Positions 17,661-26,714 are shown, counted from the stretch's first letter. The stretch is 64,000 nucleotides of DNA from Athalassotoga sp964433875 (GCA_964433875.1 CAYSSO010000003.1:28178-92177), one strand, 5' to 3'. Program-made: numbers and translations. Notes: a model not told the origin generated them from the letters alone.

Positions 17661-18983
17661 ATGAGGAAGGTATTTCTATTTTTGGTGTTCACACTTTTGG
17701 CTGTTGCGCTTTTTGCGGCGCCCGTCACGATCCAGTTCTGGCACGCAATGGGGGGAACGGACAGAATACAACTTTTACAAAATCTTGCGAATGAATTCAT
17801 GCAGCAGAATCCAGACATAAAGGTCGATGTACAGTACACAGGATCTTACACGGACACAATGACCAAAATGATAGCGGCGGTAAGGGCGGGCAATCCTCCA
17901 GATCTTGTCATGATATACGATATAGGAACACAGATGATGATAGATAGCGGCATCATAATTCCCGTCCAGAACATGATAGACAAAGATCCTACATTTGATA
18001 TCAACACGCTTGTACCGGCATCGAGAGGATATTATACGGTAGGTGGCAAACTTTACAGCATGCCATTTAATTCTTCAAATCCAGTCATCTTCTACAACAA
18101 AACCCTTTTCGAAAAAGCCGGTCTCGATCCGAATAATCCGCCAACGACCTTCGAAGATTTTATAGCGTACGCAAAGAAATTAACCGTTAAAGATGCCAGC
18201 GGCAACACCATCCAGTACGGCTTTACCTTTGGTAGCGGAGAACCTCTCGCGTGGTTTTTCGAACAATTCATGGCCGTTCAGAATGCCCTGCTTTTGAACA
18301 ACAACAATGGTCGCGATGGAAGAGCAACAAAGGCTGTTTTTGCCAATGATGCCGGATTAAGGATCTTCAATTTCTTCAACGAGATGGTTCAAAATGGCTG
18401 GGCAATAAATGCGGGACCGGGATGGGACAACGCAAGACAGATCTTCATCTCCCAAAGGGCCGCTATGCTTATAACCTCCACTTCAGATGTGAACATGATG
18501 GTCAAGGCGTCCCAGTCCGGCAACTTCTCACTTGGTGTGATGTTTCTCCCGCACCCGTCTGGCGTTCCTTATGGTGGTGTGATAGTCGGTGGGGCAAGTT
18601 TGTGGATGGTAAATACGAATAACGCACAAAGAGAAGAGGCTACGTGGAAATTCCTTAAATTCCTTGAAAGTACCGATGCCCAGATTCAATGGAGTACCGG
18701 AACAGGATATTTCCCCGTCAATAAAAACGCAATAATAAAACTCCTTTACGAAGGGTATTACGCGAAAAATCCTCCTTACCTTGTCACCGTTTTACAACTT
18801 CTCATGTCAAATGTAACCCCGGCGACGCGCGGTGGGGCAACGGGAGCATTTCCTCAGATAAGGACGGCCGTCGATACGGCATTTGGAAAGATGTTTACAA
18901 AGGCTATGACTCCTCAGCAAGCGCTTCAATGGGCGCAGGATCAAGCGAATCAGGCAATAGCAAATTACAATTCGATGTATTGA
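17661..18983 (+). CDS. Extracellular sugar-binding protein of an ABC transporter
   Basis: Family 1 solute-binding protein of 440 residues. A signal peptide (1-20, ending FAA) is followed by TIQFWHAMGGTDR, YTGSYTDTMTKMIAA, PFNSSNPVIFYNKTLFEKAG and AAMLITSTSDV, a pattern typical of UgpB/MalE-like carriers for sugars, oligosaccharides or glycerol phosphate. No lipobox Cys follows the signal, so it is probably retained by size or by the outer toga. The ligand cannot be read from sequence. A terminator after it suggests that it is made in excess over the permeases. Confidence 0.95.
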   Translation: MRKVFLFLVFTLLAVALFAAPVTIQFWHAMGGTDRIQLLQNLANEFMQQNPDIKVDVQYTGSYTDTMTKMIAAVRAGNPPDLVMIYDIGTQMMIDSGIIIPVQNMIDKDPTFDINTLVPASRGYYTVGGKLYSMPFNSSNPVIFYNKTLFEKAGLDPNNPPTTFEDFIAYAKKLTVKDASGNTIQYGFTFGSGEPLAWFFEQFMAVQNALLLNNNNGRDGRATKAVFANDAGLRIFNFFNEMVQNGWAINAGPGWDNARQIFISQRAAMLITSTSDVNMMVKASQSGNFSLGVMFLPHPSGVPYGGVIVGGASLWMVNTNNAQREEATWKFLKFLESTDAQIQWSTGTGYFPVNKNAIIKLLYEGYYAKNPPYLVTVLQLLMSNVTPATRGGATGAFPQIRTAVDTAFGKMFTKAMTPQQALQWAQDQANQAIANYNSMY

Positions 18984-18987
18984 AATC

Positions 18988-19012
18988 GAGGGCACATTAG
19001 TGCCCTCTTTTT
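18988..19012 (+). terminator. Intrinsic terminator/attenuator between binding protein and permease genes
   Basis: GAGGGCAC, a four-base loop ATTA, then GTGCCCTC and five T. The 8-base-pair stem is perfect. Its place inside the operon fits partial termination that favours the binding protein over the membrane subunits. Confidence 0.88.
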
Positions 19013-19025
19013 GAAGGGGTGAATT

Positions 19026-19895
19026 ATGGCCAAGAAGATCTTTCCTTACCTTTTGCTCGTTCCAACATTTATAATAATCGTTTTTTTCATATATTATCCG
19101 ACCTTTCAGACATTTAAATTGAGTTTTTACAAGATCTCTCCCTTTGGAAACAGACTGTTTTTCGTTGGATTTCAAAATTTTTGGTCTCTTTTTACCTCAG
19201 GCCAGTACATTCAATCGGCGATAACAACGCTTATATTCGTGACTGTGACCGTAATCGGCGGGCTTGTCATATCATTGCTTCTTGCGCTGTTGCTCAACGA
19301 AAAGGTACCCGGAATAGGTATATTCAGAACCCTTATCTTTGCTCCTTACGCTATCTCTCCGGCAGTTGCCGGAACTTTGTGGGCCTTTCTTTTGAGCCCG
19401 GTTGCCGGATACATAAGTTATTTATTTTTAATCATTTTTAATGCCCAACCACAGTGGCTCACAACTTATCCGCTTGCACTTATAGCCATAATGATAGCCA
19501 CAATATGGAAAAACCTTGGCTTCAACGTTATTTTCTTTCTCGCAGGCCTCCAATCGATTCCACAGAGTTATTACGAAGCGGCCACGATAGACGGTGCGAA
19601 TTCTATCTACAGACTTTTAAAAATAACGATTCCATTGCTCTCTCCTATAACATTTTATCTCATCGTTATGAACGTAACATTTACAGCCTTTTCAGCCTTT
19701 GCAACTATAGATGTTATGACTCAAGGAGGGCCGGCAAATACGACATCGACTCTGATATACAAACTTTATCAGGATGGATTTGTTAATTTCAACACGGGCT
19801 TCGCGTCTGCGGAATCGGTGGTCTTGATACTCATAATGGCCGTCTTTACGTACCTTTATTTCAAATTTGGTCAAAGGGCGGTGTTCTACCAGTGA
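19026..19895 (+). CDS. Sugar ABC transporter permease, MalF/UgpA type
   Basis: Inner-membrane subunit of 289 residues with about six helices. The cytoplasmic EAA loop that contacts the ATPase is present as YYEAATIDGANSIYRLLKI with following PLLSP. The N-terminal helix FPYLLLVPTFIIIVFFIYYP is characteristic of the MalF/UgpA class. The ATG follows AAGGGG. It overlaps the second permease by 4 bases. Confidence 0.95.
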   Translation: MAKKIFPYLLLVPTFIIIVFFIYYPTFQTFKLSFYKISPFGNRLFFVGFQNFWSLFTSGQYIQSAITTLIFVTVTVIGGLVISLLLALLLNEKVPGIGIFRTLIFAPYAISPAVAGTLWAFLLSPVAGYISYLFLIIFNAQPQWLTTYPLALIAIMIATIWKNLGFNVIFFLAGLQSIPQSYYEAATIDGANSIYRLLKITIPLLSPITFYLIVMNVTFTAFSAFATIDVMTQGGPANTTSTLIYKLYQDGFVNFNTGFASAESVVLILIMAVFTYLYFKFGQRAVFYQ

Positions 19896-20728
19896 AAAAG
19901 AATAAAAAATTGATTAGAACGATCTTGATAGAAGCGCTTTTGATAACCGTTTCGGTGATAATACTGCTTCCATTATTTCTCGCCTTAACGATGAGTTTGA
20001 AAAGGCCGTCTGAGGTTTTTGCCTACCCGCCCACCATCTTTCCAAATTCATTCTACATTCAAAATTACATAAGCGCCTTCAAATCGATAAATCTTGGCAG
20101 ATTGATGCTTAACAGTTTGATAATGAGTGTCGTTATAATGGCCGGAAAAACCGTCTTTGGGATACTTTCGGGTTATGCCTTTTCCAATTTTAAGTTCAAA
20201 GGATCATCCTTACTTTTCGCGGCGCTCTTTATAACTCTTTTCATGCCGGCCGAGTTGATAATGATAGTGCCACTTTTTCAAATAATGCAAAGTCTTCATT
20301 GGGTCAACACTTATTGGGCCTTAACCATTCCTTTTTTGGCAAGCGCAACGACTACATTTTTGATGAGGCAACATTTTATGACCATTCCAAAAGAACTTGA
20401 AGATGCGGCCAAAATAGACGGTGCCGGGCCTATGAGATTTCTTTTAGAAATACTCATACCTCTTTCGAAATCAACGGTGGGAGGAGTTGCGGTTATAAAC
20501 TTCGTTTACGCCTGGAATCTCTATCTATGGCCACTGGTCGTAACGAATTCAAATGAAATGGCGACGGCCCAGATAGGATTAAAAATGCTGACAAATGTCG
20601 AATCAACAAGCAACTGGGGCGTTATAATGGCCGGTACATTGATGGTCCTTGCGCCAACACTTATACTTTTCTTTGCGGTCCAGAAACTCTTCGTCAGGGG
20701 AATAGTTACAACGGGCCTTAAAGAGTGA
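19892..20728 (+). CDS. Sugar ABC transporter permease, MalG/UgpE type
   Basis: Second membrane subunit, 278 residues, starting with GTG inside the end of its partner gene. The EAA loop reads LEDAAKIDGAGPMRFLLEI and the N-terminus has LTMSLKRPSEVFAYPP, both typical of the MalG/UgpE class. No ATP-hydrolysing subunit is encoded here; a shared ATPase elsewhere, as with MsmX, is likely. The final 11 bases overlap the convergent tatD gene. Confidence 0.95.
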   Translation: MKKNKKLIRTILIEALLITVSVIILLPLFLALTMSLKRPSEVFAYPPTIFPNSFYIQNYISAFKSINLGRLMLNSLIMSVVIMAGKTVFGILSGYAFSNFKFKGSSLLFAALFITLFMPAELIMIVPLFQIMQSLHWVNTYWALTIPFLASATTTFLMRQHFMTIPKELEDAAKIDGAGPMRFLLEILIPLSKSTVGGVAVINFVYAWNLYLWPLVVTNSNEMATAQIGLKMLTNVESTSNWGVIMAGTLMVLAPTLILFFAVQKLFVRGIVTTGLKE

Positions 20729-21473
20729 TACCGAACAAATTCTTTGCGTTTTGAGAGGTTATCGTCTCGATCTCTTCAAATGGGCGTTCGAATATCGCGC
20801 AAAGGGTTTCTATTGCAAACCTTACATATTTCGGCTCATTCCTCTTCCCACGTACGACCTGTGGTGAAAGGTAAGGGCAGTCAGTTTCGGTTAAAATTCT
20901 GCCAAGAGGGGCAAAGGAAAGGATTTTTCTTAATTCTTCATTCTTTTTGTAAGTTGCCATTCCGCCGACACCTATGTAAAATCCAAGATCCAAGAAATTT
21001 TTAAGGTCTTCGATCTTTCCGTTAAAACTGTGAAGTACCCCTTTGAGATCGAATTTTTTCACGATTTCATACGCGTCTTTATATGCGTCTCTGACATGAA
21101 GAATCACGGGCATTTTGTGCCTTTTTGCAATTTCAAGTTGGATTTCGAAAAAATTTTTTTGGAGATCTCTCGGAGAAAGATCCCTGTAATAATCAAGCCC
21201 TACCTCTCCAATGGCAATGACTTTTTTTGATTTCAAAAGTTTTTCGATTTCTTGCGTCCATCCATCTTTTAAATCCTTGACATTGTGGGGATGGATTCCG
21301 ACGGAAGAAAAAACATTCGGATATTTTAAAGAGAAATCAGCACTTTTTTGGCTCGAGGCGAGATCGAAGCCGATCTCAATTGCGAACTCTATTCCATCAT
21401 TTTCGAAATTTCTGACTATTTCTTCTCTATCGGGAAAATCATCCATTGTTAAATGCACATGGGTATCTACCAT
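20718..21473 (-). CDS. tatD: TatD-family metal-dependent hydrolase (DNase)
   Basis: TIM-barrel metallohydrolase of 251 residues. It begins VDTHVHLTMDDF (metal-binding HxH) and contains GIHPHNVKDL, IGEVGLDYYRDLSPRDLQ, PVILHVRDAY, GVLHSFNG and LTETDCPYLSPQ in the canonical order. Family members are 3'-5' DNases or deacylases. It overlaps the end of murC by 7 bases. Confidence 0.95.
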   Translation of the reverse strand: MVDTHVHLTMDDFPDREEIVRNFENDGIEFAIEIGFDLASSQKSADFSLKYPNVFSSVGIHPHNVKDLKDGWTQEIEKLLKSKKVIAIGEVGLDYYRDLSPRDLQKNFFEIQLEIAKRHKMPVILHVRDAYKDAYEIVKKFDLKGVLHSFNGKIEDLKNFLDLGFYIGVGGMATYKKNEELRKILSFAPLGRILTETDCPYLSPQVVRGKRNEPKYVRFAIETLCAIFERPFEEIETITSQNAKNLFGITL

Positions 21474-22738
21474 TTTATCGCCTCCGCAAATTCATGGGCT
21501 TTGTAAGTTATATTTCCCGCTCCCATAAAAAGATACAGATCTCCATCTGTATTTTTCAAAAGGTCTGTTATTTCGTCCATTCGCGAGAAGAAGGCCATCT
21601 TTCCCTTCGCTCTTAGATCTTCTACGAGTATCTTCGAATCAAGGCCATTTTGATCTTCGAATGCTCCAAATATTTCCGTTACATACACCTCATCTGCCAT
21701 CGATAAAACCTCGGCAAATTGCGATCTGAACTTTGAGAATCTCGTATACCTGTGAGGTTCGAAGATCGCGATCACCTTTTTAAAATGATTCTTCACCGAA
21801 TTCAAAGCCGCCCTTATCTCATCGGGCGTGTGCGCGTAATCGTCTATAACAAATGGATCTTTGCGTATAATTTCTAACCTTCTTCTAAGGCCTGGGTAAT
21901 CTTTCAAAGATTCGGCACAATATTTTAAGGGAATCCCGAGCAATATTCCCCCGGCGATCGCCATCGTCGCATTTGACATCTGATGAACTCCGGCGATCGG
22001 AAGAGAAACAAATGCCTCTTTGTCGATGTATTTGACTTTGAAATTTTGCGTGTTAAAAGTCGACTCGAGAGGCTCGTAAGAGATCTTTTCACCCGGTCCC
22101 ACCTTTATCGACGCGGGAAAATCAAAATCATAAGGCACAACCGTATATTTTGATCTTTTAAGAAAATTCGTGATCTTTTCCAACTGCAACTGCGCGTTGC
22201 CTTTATATCTATCGAGATGATCGTATCTGATATTCGTCAGGATTCCTATTTCTGACTCTATCTCTTCCATTTTTGGATCTGATTCGTCAACCTCGAGAAC
22301 AACTCCATGCTTTCCAAGTCTGAAGGTGCTATCAAAACCTATGGGAATAGCCCCGCATATCATGGAAGAATCTATTCCGTTTTTCGTCGCGATCCATTGC
22401 GACATGAAGGTTGTAGAACTTTTACCATCGGTGCCGGTGACGCCCACCGTTGCTTTTATATGTGAGATTATGAAATCCATCCTTTCCATCACGGTAAATC
22501 CCTTGCGTTTGAAATCTTCAACATCTTTACTCGGAACGGCCGAAGAGACGACCACGAGGTCTGGATTATCTATTATCTCATTGCTTCCTATCTTGACCTT
22601 TATCCCGTTCTCGATCAACGTCTTTATCATTGGCCCGTTTGAAAGGTCCGAGCCTGTAACTTCATGTCCGTTAGATTTTGCCCATAAGGCGAGTGCGCTC
22701 AATCCCATTCCACCTACACCTACAAAATGTATCTTCAT
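21467..22738 (-). CDS. murC: UDP-N-acetylmuramate--L-alanine ligase
   Basis: Adds L-alanine to UDP-MurNAc in peptidoglycan synthesis. The protein starts MKIHFVGVGGMGLSALA (nucleotide-binding GVGGMG), has the ATP loop VGVTGTDGKSSTTFM, VLEVDESDPKM, DDYAHTPDEIRA and FEPHRYTRF, all MurC landmarks. The start is the ATG at 22738, which follows AAAGGAGAAGAG; an upstream in-frame extension of 67 residues is basic, low-quality sequence inside comM and is not real. About 423 residues, slightly shorter than the family average. The P-loop Asp in place of the usual Asn/His (GTDGKS) is a small variation. Confidence 0.93.
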   Translation of the reverse strand: MKIHFVGVGGMGLSALALWAKSNGHEVTGSDLSNGPMIKTLIENGIKVKIGSNEIIDNPDLVVVSSAVPSKDVEDFKRKGFTVMERMDFIISHIKATVGVTGTDGKSSTTFMSQWIATKNGIDSSMICGAIPIGFDSTFRLGKHGVVLEVDESDPKMEEIESEIGILTNIRYDHLDRYKGNAQLQLEKITNFLKRSKYTVVPYDFDFPASIKVGPGEKISYEPLESTFNTQNFKVKYIDKEAFVSLPIAGVHQMSNATMAIAGGILLGIPLKYCAESLKDYPGLRRRLEIIRKDPFVIDDYAHTPDEIRAALNSVKNHFKKVIAIFEPHRYTRFSKFRSQFAEVLSMADEVYVTEIFGAFEDQNGLDSKILVEDLRAKGKMAFFSRMDEITDLLKNTDGDLYLFMGAGNITYKAHEFAEAIKW

Positions 22739-22749
22739 CTCTTCTCCTT

Positions 22750-24249
22750 TCAAATGGAAAAGATTCTTTTTCTGTACTGTAAGGCTTCTGCCATGTGAGA
22801 AATTTCGATCTTGTCTGACTTTGAAAGATCTGCTATAGTTCTTGAGACTTTGAGTATCTTTTCCATTGTCCTTGCCGTTAGACCCAGTTTTTTTGCGGCG
22901 TTTTTGAAAAATTCTTCTTCCTTTGGCCCGAGTTTGCAAAATTTCGTGACCTCTGAGGCGCTCATCTTTCCATTGAATTTGCCAGCCCTCTTTATCTGAA
23001 TCTCCGCCGCTTCCATAACCCTTTCTCTTATCTTTTCCGAAGGCTCGGAAGGCCTCATCGAGGCGTATTTATCGTAATCTACCTTTGGAACATCGATAAA
23101 GATATCTATTCTGTCCTCTATTGGGCCCGAGATCTTTTTGTTGTACCTCTCGATTTGCGGAATTGTGCAGGTGCAGTGGTGGACTCCATCTTCTATGCCA
23201 AGCCAACCACATGGACATGGATTTTGAGAGGCTATCATGATGAATTTTGCCGGATATGTATGCGTCTCTTTGACTCTCGATATCGTTATGACGCCATCTT
23301 CGAGAGGCTGTCTGAGGGCTTCGAGGACATCCCTTCTGAATTCGGGCAATTCATCCATGAAAAGGACGCCATTGTGCGCGAGCGTTACCTCCCCGGGCTT
23401 TGCGTTATTTCCACCTCCGACGATCGATGCAAGGGAGGCGCTGTGATGCGGGGTGCGAAAGGGCCTTGCCGAGATGGGCTTTCCGTCAAGAAGGCCGGCG
23501 ATCGAGTATATCTTTGTCGATTCGAGTATTTCGTCGAATGTCATTGGAGGCAGAATCGTTGGAAATCTCCTTGCGAGCATTGTCTTTCCCGATCCCGGAG
23601 GGCCTTTCATCAAGACGTTGTGAAAGCCGCTCGCCGCGATTTCGAGCGCACGTTTTGCAATTTCTTGGCCTCTTACCTCGGAAAAGTCGAGATCGTAGTT
23701 TAGATCTGATCTAACCTCTTTGAAAGAAACCTCTTTAAACTCTTTTTCTCCAGATATTATGCTTACCACTGTTTTCAAACTGTCCGCGGCATATATGCCT
23801 TTCCCATTTATAAGAGAAACTTCTGGGATATTTTCTTCTGGGATTATAGCCTTCAGACCGCCTTTTGATATCATAACGGGCAATGCCCCATTGACCTTTC
23901 GAACTTTACCGTCCAGCCCGAGTTCTCCTATCAAAAGCCATTCCCCTTTTACTTCTACCTTCCCAGATGCGACGAGAATGGAAATGGCAATTGGAAGATC
24001 GAGCAATGTGCCTTCCTTTTTTACATCCCCCGGTGCGAGATTAACAGTTATGTAGCCGTGAGGCATTTCAAATCCACTATTCTTTATCGCGCTGATAACT
24101 CTCTTTTTGCTTTCTTTTATTGCTGTGTCTCCGAGACCGACAATTTCTAAATCCTGCCTTACGGATCGCGTATTCAAATCTGCCTCGACGTCGACTTTCA
24201 AAACGTCAAAACCGGATAGGACGGCACTTTTAACTTTTGAGTAATGCAA
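22750..24249 (-). CDS. comM: ComM/YifB-family Mg-chelatase-like AAA ATPase
   Basis: Hexameric helicase-like ATPase; in naturally competent bacteria ComM promotes branch migration during integration of taken-up DNA. Domain order is an N-terminal Lon-like fold (AIKESKKRVISAIKNSGF), Walker A GPPGSGKTM, TPHHSASLASIVGGG, Walker B FMDELPEF, LRQPLEDGVITISR, a Cys cluster NPCPCGW..HCTC and a C-terminal helix bundle. The start is TTG at 24249, 5 bases after GGGGGAGGT; a longer form starting at 24291 has no ribosome site. It ends 11 bases before murC. Confidence 0.94.
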   Translation of the reverse strand: MHYSKVKSAVLSGFDVLKVDVEADLNTRSVRQDLEIVGLGDTAIKESKKRVISAIKNSGFEMPHGYITVNLAPGDVKKEGTLLDLPIAISILVASGKVEVKGEWLLIGELGLDGKVRKVNGALPVMISKGGLKAIIPEENIPEVSLINGKGIYAADSLKTVVSIISGEKEFKEVSFKEVRSDLNYDLDFSEVRGQEIAKRALEIAASGFHNVLMKGPPGSGKTMLARRFPTILPPMTFDEILESTKIYSIAGLLDGKPISARPFRTPHHSASLASIVGGGNNAKPGEVTLAHNGVLFMDELPEFRRDVLEALRQPLEDGVITISRVKETHTYPAKFIMIASQNPCPCGWLGIEDGVHHCTCTIPQIERYNKKISGPIEDRIDIFIDVPKVDYDKYASMRPSEPSEKIRERVMEAAEIQIKRAGKFNGKMSASEVTKFCKLGPKEEEFFKNAAKKLGLTARTMEKILKVSRTIADLSKSDKIEISHMAEALQYRKRIFSI

Positions 24250-24303
24250 GTGAAACCTCCCCCTTTCTAAAAAATTATACACTATTATCAAGGAGGTGGC
24301 GTC

Positions 24304-24921
24304 GTGGATTATTTGAATTTTTTGGAAGCGGTAATAATAATGGTTGCCGCTACTCTTCCACTTTTAATAGGAAAGAACAAGAAGAATGAAGAAAATGTCT
24401 TTTGGGCTTCTATGGTTTCCGTTGTCCTTTCGATCATTGCGACCTTTGTGACCGGCAACGCGAATGTCGGCATCCTCAACTTCTCGAACATTTGGACTGT
24501 TCTGATTCCATTTATTGCGGGGTTTATAACCTATGGAATTTACGATCTGAATTTTGAGATCCAGTATTCGAAATATTCGCCAATTACTTGGCTTATCTTT
24601 ATACCGTTGATAGATACGCTTATCTTCAGGCACATAGGTCTTTTATATACATCTGAAATGACCTTTAAGATTCAAATACTCGCCTGGTTTTTCCCTGTAA
24701 ATGTATTTCTAATATCTATAATCGCTTCGTTGATTTATTTTTTTATTTACCTGAGAAATGGCGTCAGAGAAGCCATTGTGGATGCGGCAGTCTTTTTTGT
24801 GCTTGGAATGATAGCCGGATACATATACATAAATTATGGAATATTGACTGCATTCATCTCGGAACTCGTTTTCAATTTTTGGAGGGCGATCTTTGGAAGC
24901 ATCAGAGTTCAAAGATCCTAA
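24304..24921 (+). CDS. Polytopic membrane protein of unknown function
   Basis: Not recognised. 205 residues with about six hydrophobic helices (for example LEAVIIMVAATLPLLIG, ASMVSVVLSIIATFV, WTVLIPFIAGFITYGI, AVFFVLGMIAGYIY). The start is GTG, preceded by AAGGAGGTGGCGTC. The layout loosely resembles CPBP-type intramembrane proteases, but the Glu-Glu and His motifs of that family are missing. It is divergent from comM across a 54-base gap and 33 bases before the SAM hydrolase gene, with which it is probably co-transcribed. Confidence 0.75.
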   Translation: MDYLNFLEAVIIMVAATLPLLIGKNKKNEENVFWASMVSVVLSIIATFVTGNANVGILNFSNIWTVLIPFIAGFITYGIYDLNFEIQYSKYSPITWLIFIPLIDTLIFRHIGLLYTSEMTFKIQILAWFFPVNVFLISIIASLIYFFIYLRNGVREAIVDAAVFFVLGMIAGYIYINYGILTAFISELVFNFWRAIFGSIRVQRS

Positions 24922-24954
24922 AGATCCTGTAATGCGAGGATGGAGGACGATAAA

Positions 24955-25728
24955 ATGATATTTTTCATTACAGATTGGGGTAATTCCCACTACGTTGGGA
25001 TCGCCAAAGGAGTTATGAATTCGATATCACCGCAGAGTAAGATCATAGATATCACGCACAGTGTAGATCCATTCGATGTGGAAGAAACTGCCCACATCAT
25101 CGAAAGAGTCTTCAAAGACCTTCCAAAAAGATCGGTATTACTTTGTGTCGTCGATCCCGGCGTTGGTTCGGATCGCAAGGCGCTTGTCGTCGAGTGTGAT
25201 GATAAGTTCATCGTCGCACCAGACAACGGGGTTTTAACAAGAATTTTGGATTTTCATAACGTTAAGGCTTACTCGATAGAAAACCAAAAATACATGTATA
25301 AATATCCGCCTTCGAAGACTTTTCACGGAAGGGATATCTTTGCTCCTGCCGCCGCTTACATAGAGCAGGGTGTCAAAATCGAAGAATTTGGCTCAGCGGT
25401 AAATACATTTCATAGGATAGAGATAAAGAAACCCTTTGTCTCGGTCGGGAGGATCGAAACGTACGTCTCTTACGTGGACAATTTTGGAAATTTAGAGACG
25501 ATTGTGTCCATGAAAGACTTTTTGGATGCCGGGATCTCGGGTAAATACATTCTTCTAAACGGGAAAAGAGCGATCTTCACGGACAATTACTCAGATGGAA
25601 AGAGAGAATTCATCCTTGTTCATGTAGATAGTTCCGGATATTTAGAGATCTCCTCTTCAACCGGCAAGGCCTCTGAGATTCTCGGATTGAAAAAAAGAGA
25701 CAAAATAACCTTTGAAAATTTCGATTGA
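24955..25728 (+). CDS. SAM hydroxide adenosyltransferase (DUF62, SAM hydrolase)
   Basis: Splits S-adenosylmethionine into adenosine and methionine with water as nucleophile; related to fluorinases. Landmarks are FFITDWGNSHYVGIAKGVM at the start, IDITHSVDPFDVEETAHII, VVDPGVGSDRKALVVE, APDNGVL and HGRDIFAPAAAY. The start is the ATG at 24955, placed 8 bases after GGAGG; an ATG at 24940 would contain that site. It yields adenosine that could feed the nucleoside salvage enzymes encoded further along. Confidence 0.93.
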   Translation: MIFFITDWGNSHYVGIAKGVMNSISPQSKIIDITHSVDPFDVEETAHIIERVFKDLPKRSVLLCVVDPGVGSDRKALVVECDDKFIVAPDNGVLTRILDFHNVKAYSIENQKYMYKYPPSKTFHGRDIFAPAAAYIEQGVKIEEFGSAVNTFHRIEIKKPFVSVGRIETYVSYVDNFGNLETIVSMKDFLDAGISGKYILLNGKRAIFTDNYSDGKREFILVHVDSSGYLEISSSTGKASEILGLKKRDKITFENFD

Positions 25729-25748
25729 ATTTTTGATATAATCAAAAA
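25712..25748 (+). promoter_or_regulatory. Candidate promoter with an 8-bp palindrome centred on the -10 box
   Basis: TTGAAA (25712-25717) and TATAAT (25737-25742) are 19 bases apart, a little wide. The -10 lies in the centre of a perfect inverted repeat, TTTTTGAT-ATA-ATCAAAAA (25730-25748), which could bind a repressor. It reads into the cytochrome-b5 fusion gene 30 bases downstream. Confidence 0.5.
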
Positions 25749-25779
25749 CGAAATTCATAATTGATTCGGGGGGAGACAA

Positions 25780-26499
25780 ATGAAAGAATTTGATGAAAAA
25801 TCTCTTGCAAGGTACAACGGCAAGGATGAGAGGCAAGTTTACATCGCCTACAAAGGTAAGGTCTACGATGTTACTGAATCAAAGATGTGGAAGACCGGCA
25901 CACACATGAACAGGCATTTTGCCGGAAAGGACCTTACAGATCAACTTCCGGCGGCGCCACACGGAGAAGAAGTCTTTTCGAAATTCAAAGTTGTAGGTAC
26001 TTACAAAAATACATCGGAATCAGAAAGAATTCCAAAATGGCTTTCTAACTTGATCGAGAAATATCCCTCTCTCAAAAGACATCCGCATCCCATCTTTGTT
26101 CATTTTCCTCTTGCCTTCATGATAGGAGCAAGCCTCTTTGCCTTGCTTTACGCTGTATTCGGCGTGAGTTCCTTTGATACCACCGTCTTTGATCTTATGG
26201 TAGCAGGAGTGGTATTCAGTGTATTTGCCATAATTTCGGGTTTTTTCACGTGGTATCTTAATTACATGTCAAAGAAGATGAAGGCCGTAACGATAAAGAT
26301 AATCTTTTCATTTGTGCTCGATGCCAATGCCATAATTTTGATCTGGTGGAGAAGTGTCGATCCGCACATTCTCATAAATGTAAGGAATTTTTCCTTTAAC
26401 AGTTGGATCTTTTTTATAATGACATTGTTGCTTGCATTCTTTTCAATGATAATAGGATACTATGGTGGCGAACTCGTTTATCCTACAAATAAAAAGTGA
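25780..26499 (+). CDS. Cytochrome b5-like heme-binding domain fused to a DUF2231 membrane domain
   Basis: 239 residues. The first 80 residues form a cytochrome-b5/steroid-binding-like fold (YNGKDERQVYIAYKGKVYDV, THMNRHFAGKDLT, LPAAPHGEEV); the two His in MNRHF and APHGEE are candidate heme ligands. The rest has four membrane helices of the DUF2231 type, beginning with the signature RHPHPIFVHFPLAFMIG whose histidines could bind a second heme. A membrane redox or heme-handling role is inferred. The ATG follows GGGGGGAGAC. The following gap contains the promoter of the tRNA/ribosomal block. Confidence 0.85.
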   Translation: MKEFDEKSLARYNGKDERQVYIAYKGKVYDVTESKMWKTGTHMNRHFAGKDLTDQLPAAPHGEEVFSKFKVVGTYKNTSESERIPKWLSNLIEKYPSLKRHPHPIFVHFPLAFMIGASLFALLYAVFGVSSFDTTVFDLMVAGVVFSVFAIISGFFTWYLNYMSKKMKAVTIKIIFSFVLDANAIILIWWRSVDPHILINVRNFSFNSWIFFIMTLLLAFFSMIIGYYGGELVYPTNKK

Positions 26500-26512
26500 T
26501 CGATTCAAACTA

Positions 26513-26542
26513 TTGACAAATTCTTTCAATATGTTGTAGAAT
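26513..26542 (+). promoter_or_regulatory. Promoter of the tRNA-rpmG-secE-nusG block
   Basis: A perfect TTGACA (26513-26518) and TAGAAT (26537-26542) with an 18-base spacer, starting transcription a few bases before tRNA-Thr. It is the only strong promoter seen ahead of the run of genes that continues to rpoC. Confidence 0.78.
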
Positions 26543-26553
26543 ACACAAGGATT

Positions 26554-26626
26554 GCCAGCGTAGCTCAGTCGGTAGAGCAACTGATTTGTAATCAGTTGGT
26601 CGGGGGTTCAAGTCCCTTCGCTGGCT
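26554..26626 (+). tRNA. tRNA-Thr (anticodon TGT)
   Basis: 73-base cloverleaf. The acceptor stem GCCAGCG pairs with CGCTGGC, the D arm has GCTCAGTCGGTAGAGC, and the anticodon loop TTTGTAA is flanked by ACTGA/TCAGT. The T loop is GTTCAAG. CCA is not encoded (GTT follows). Confidence 0.96.
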
Positions 26627-26630
26627 GTTA

Positions 26631-26714
26631 GGAGAGGTGCCCGAGTGGCCAATGGGGACGGACTGTAAATCCGTTGGCGGATCGCCTTCGATGGTTCAAA
26701 TCCATCCCTCTCCA
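26631..26714 (+). tRNA. tRNA-Tyr (anticodon GTA)
   Basis: Class II tRNA with a long variable arm. The acceptor stem GGAGAGG pairs with CCTCTCC, the anticodon loop CTGTAAA is flanked by ACGGA/TCCGT, and the T arm is GATGGTTCAAATCCATC. CCA is encoded at 26715-26717 just after the discriminator A. Only 4 bases separate it from tRNA-Thr. Confidence 0.96.

Noticed and set aside
22739..22939. 67-residue N-terminal extension of MurC
   Set aside because: Basic, repetitive sequence inside the comM frame; the ATG at 22738 has a strong AAAGGAGAAGAG site and gives the normal MurC start.
23155..23703. 182-codon plus-strand frame opposite comM
   Set aside because: Cys/Arg-rich shadow of a conserved ATPase gene on the other strand; no start signal.
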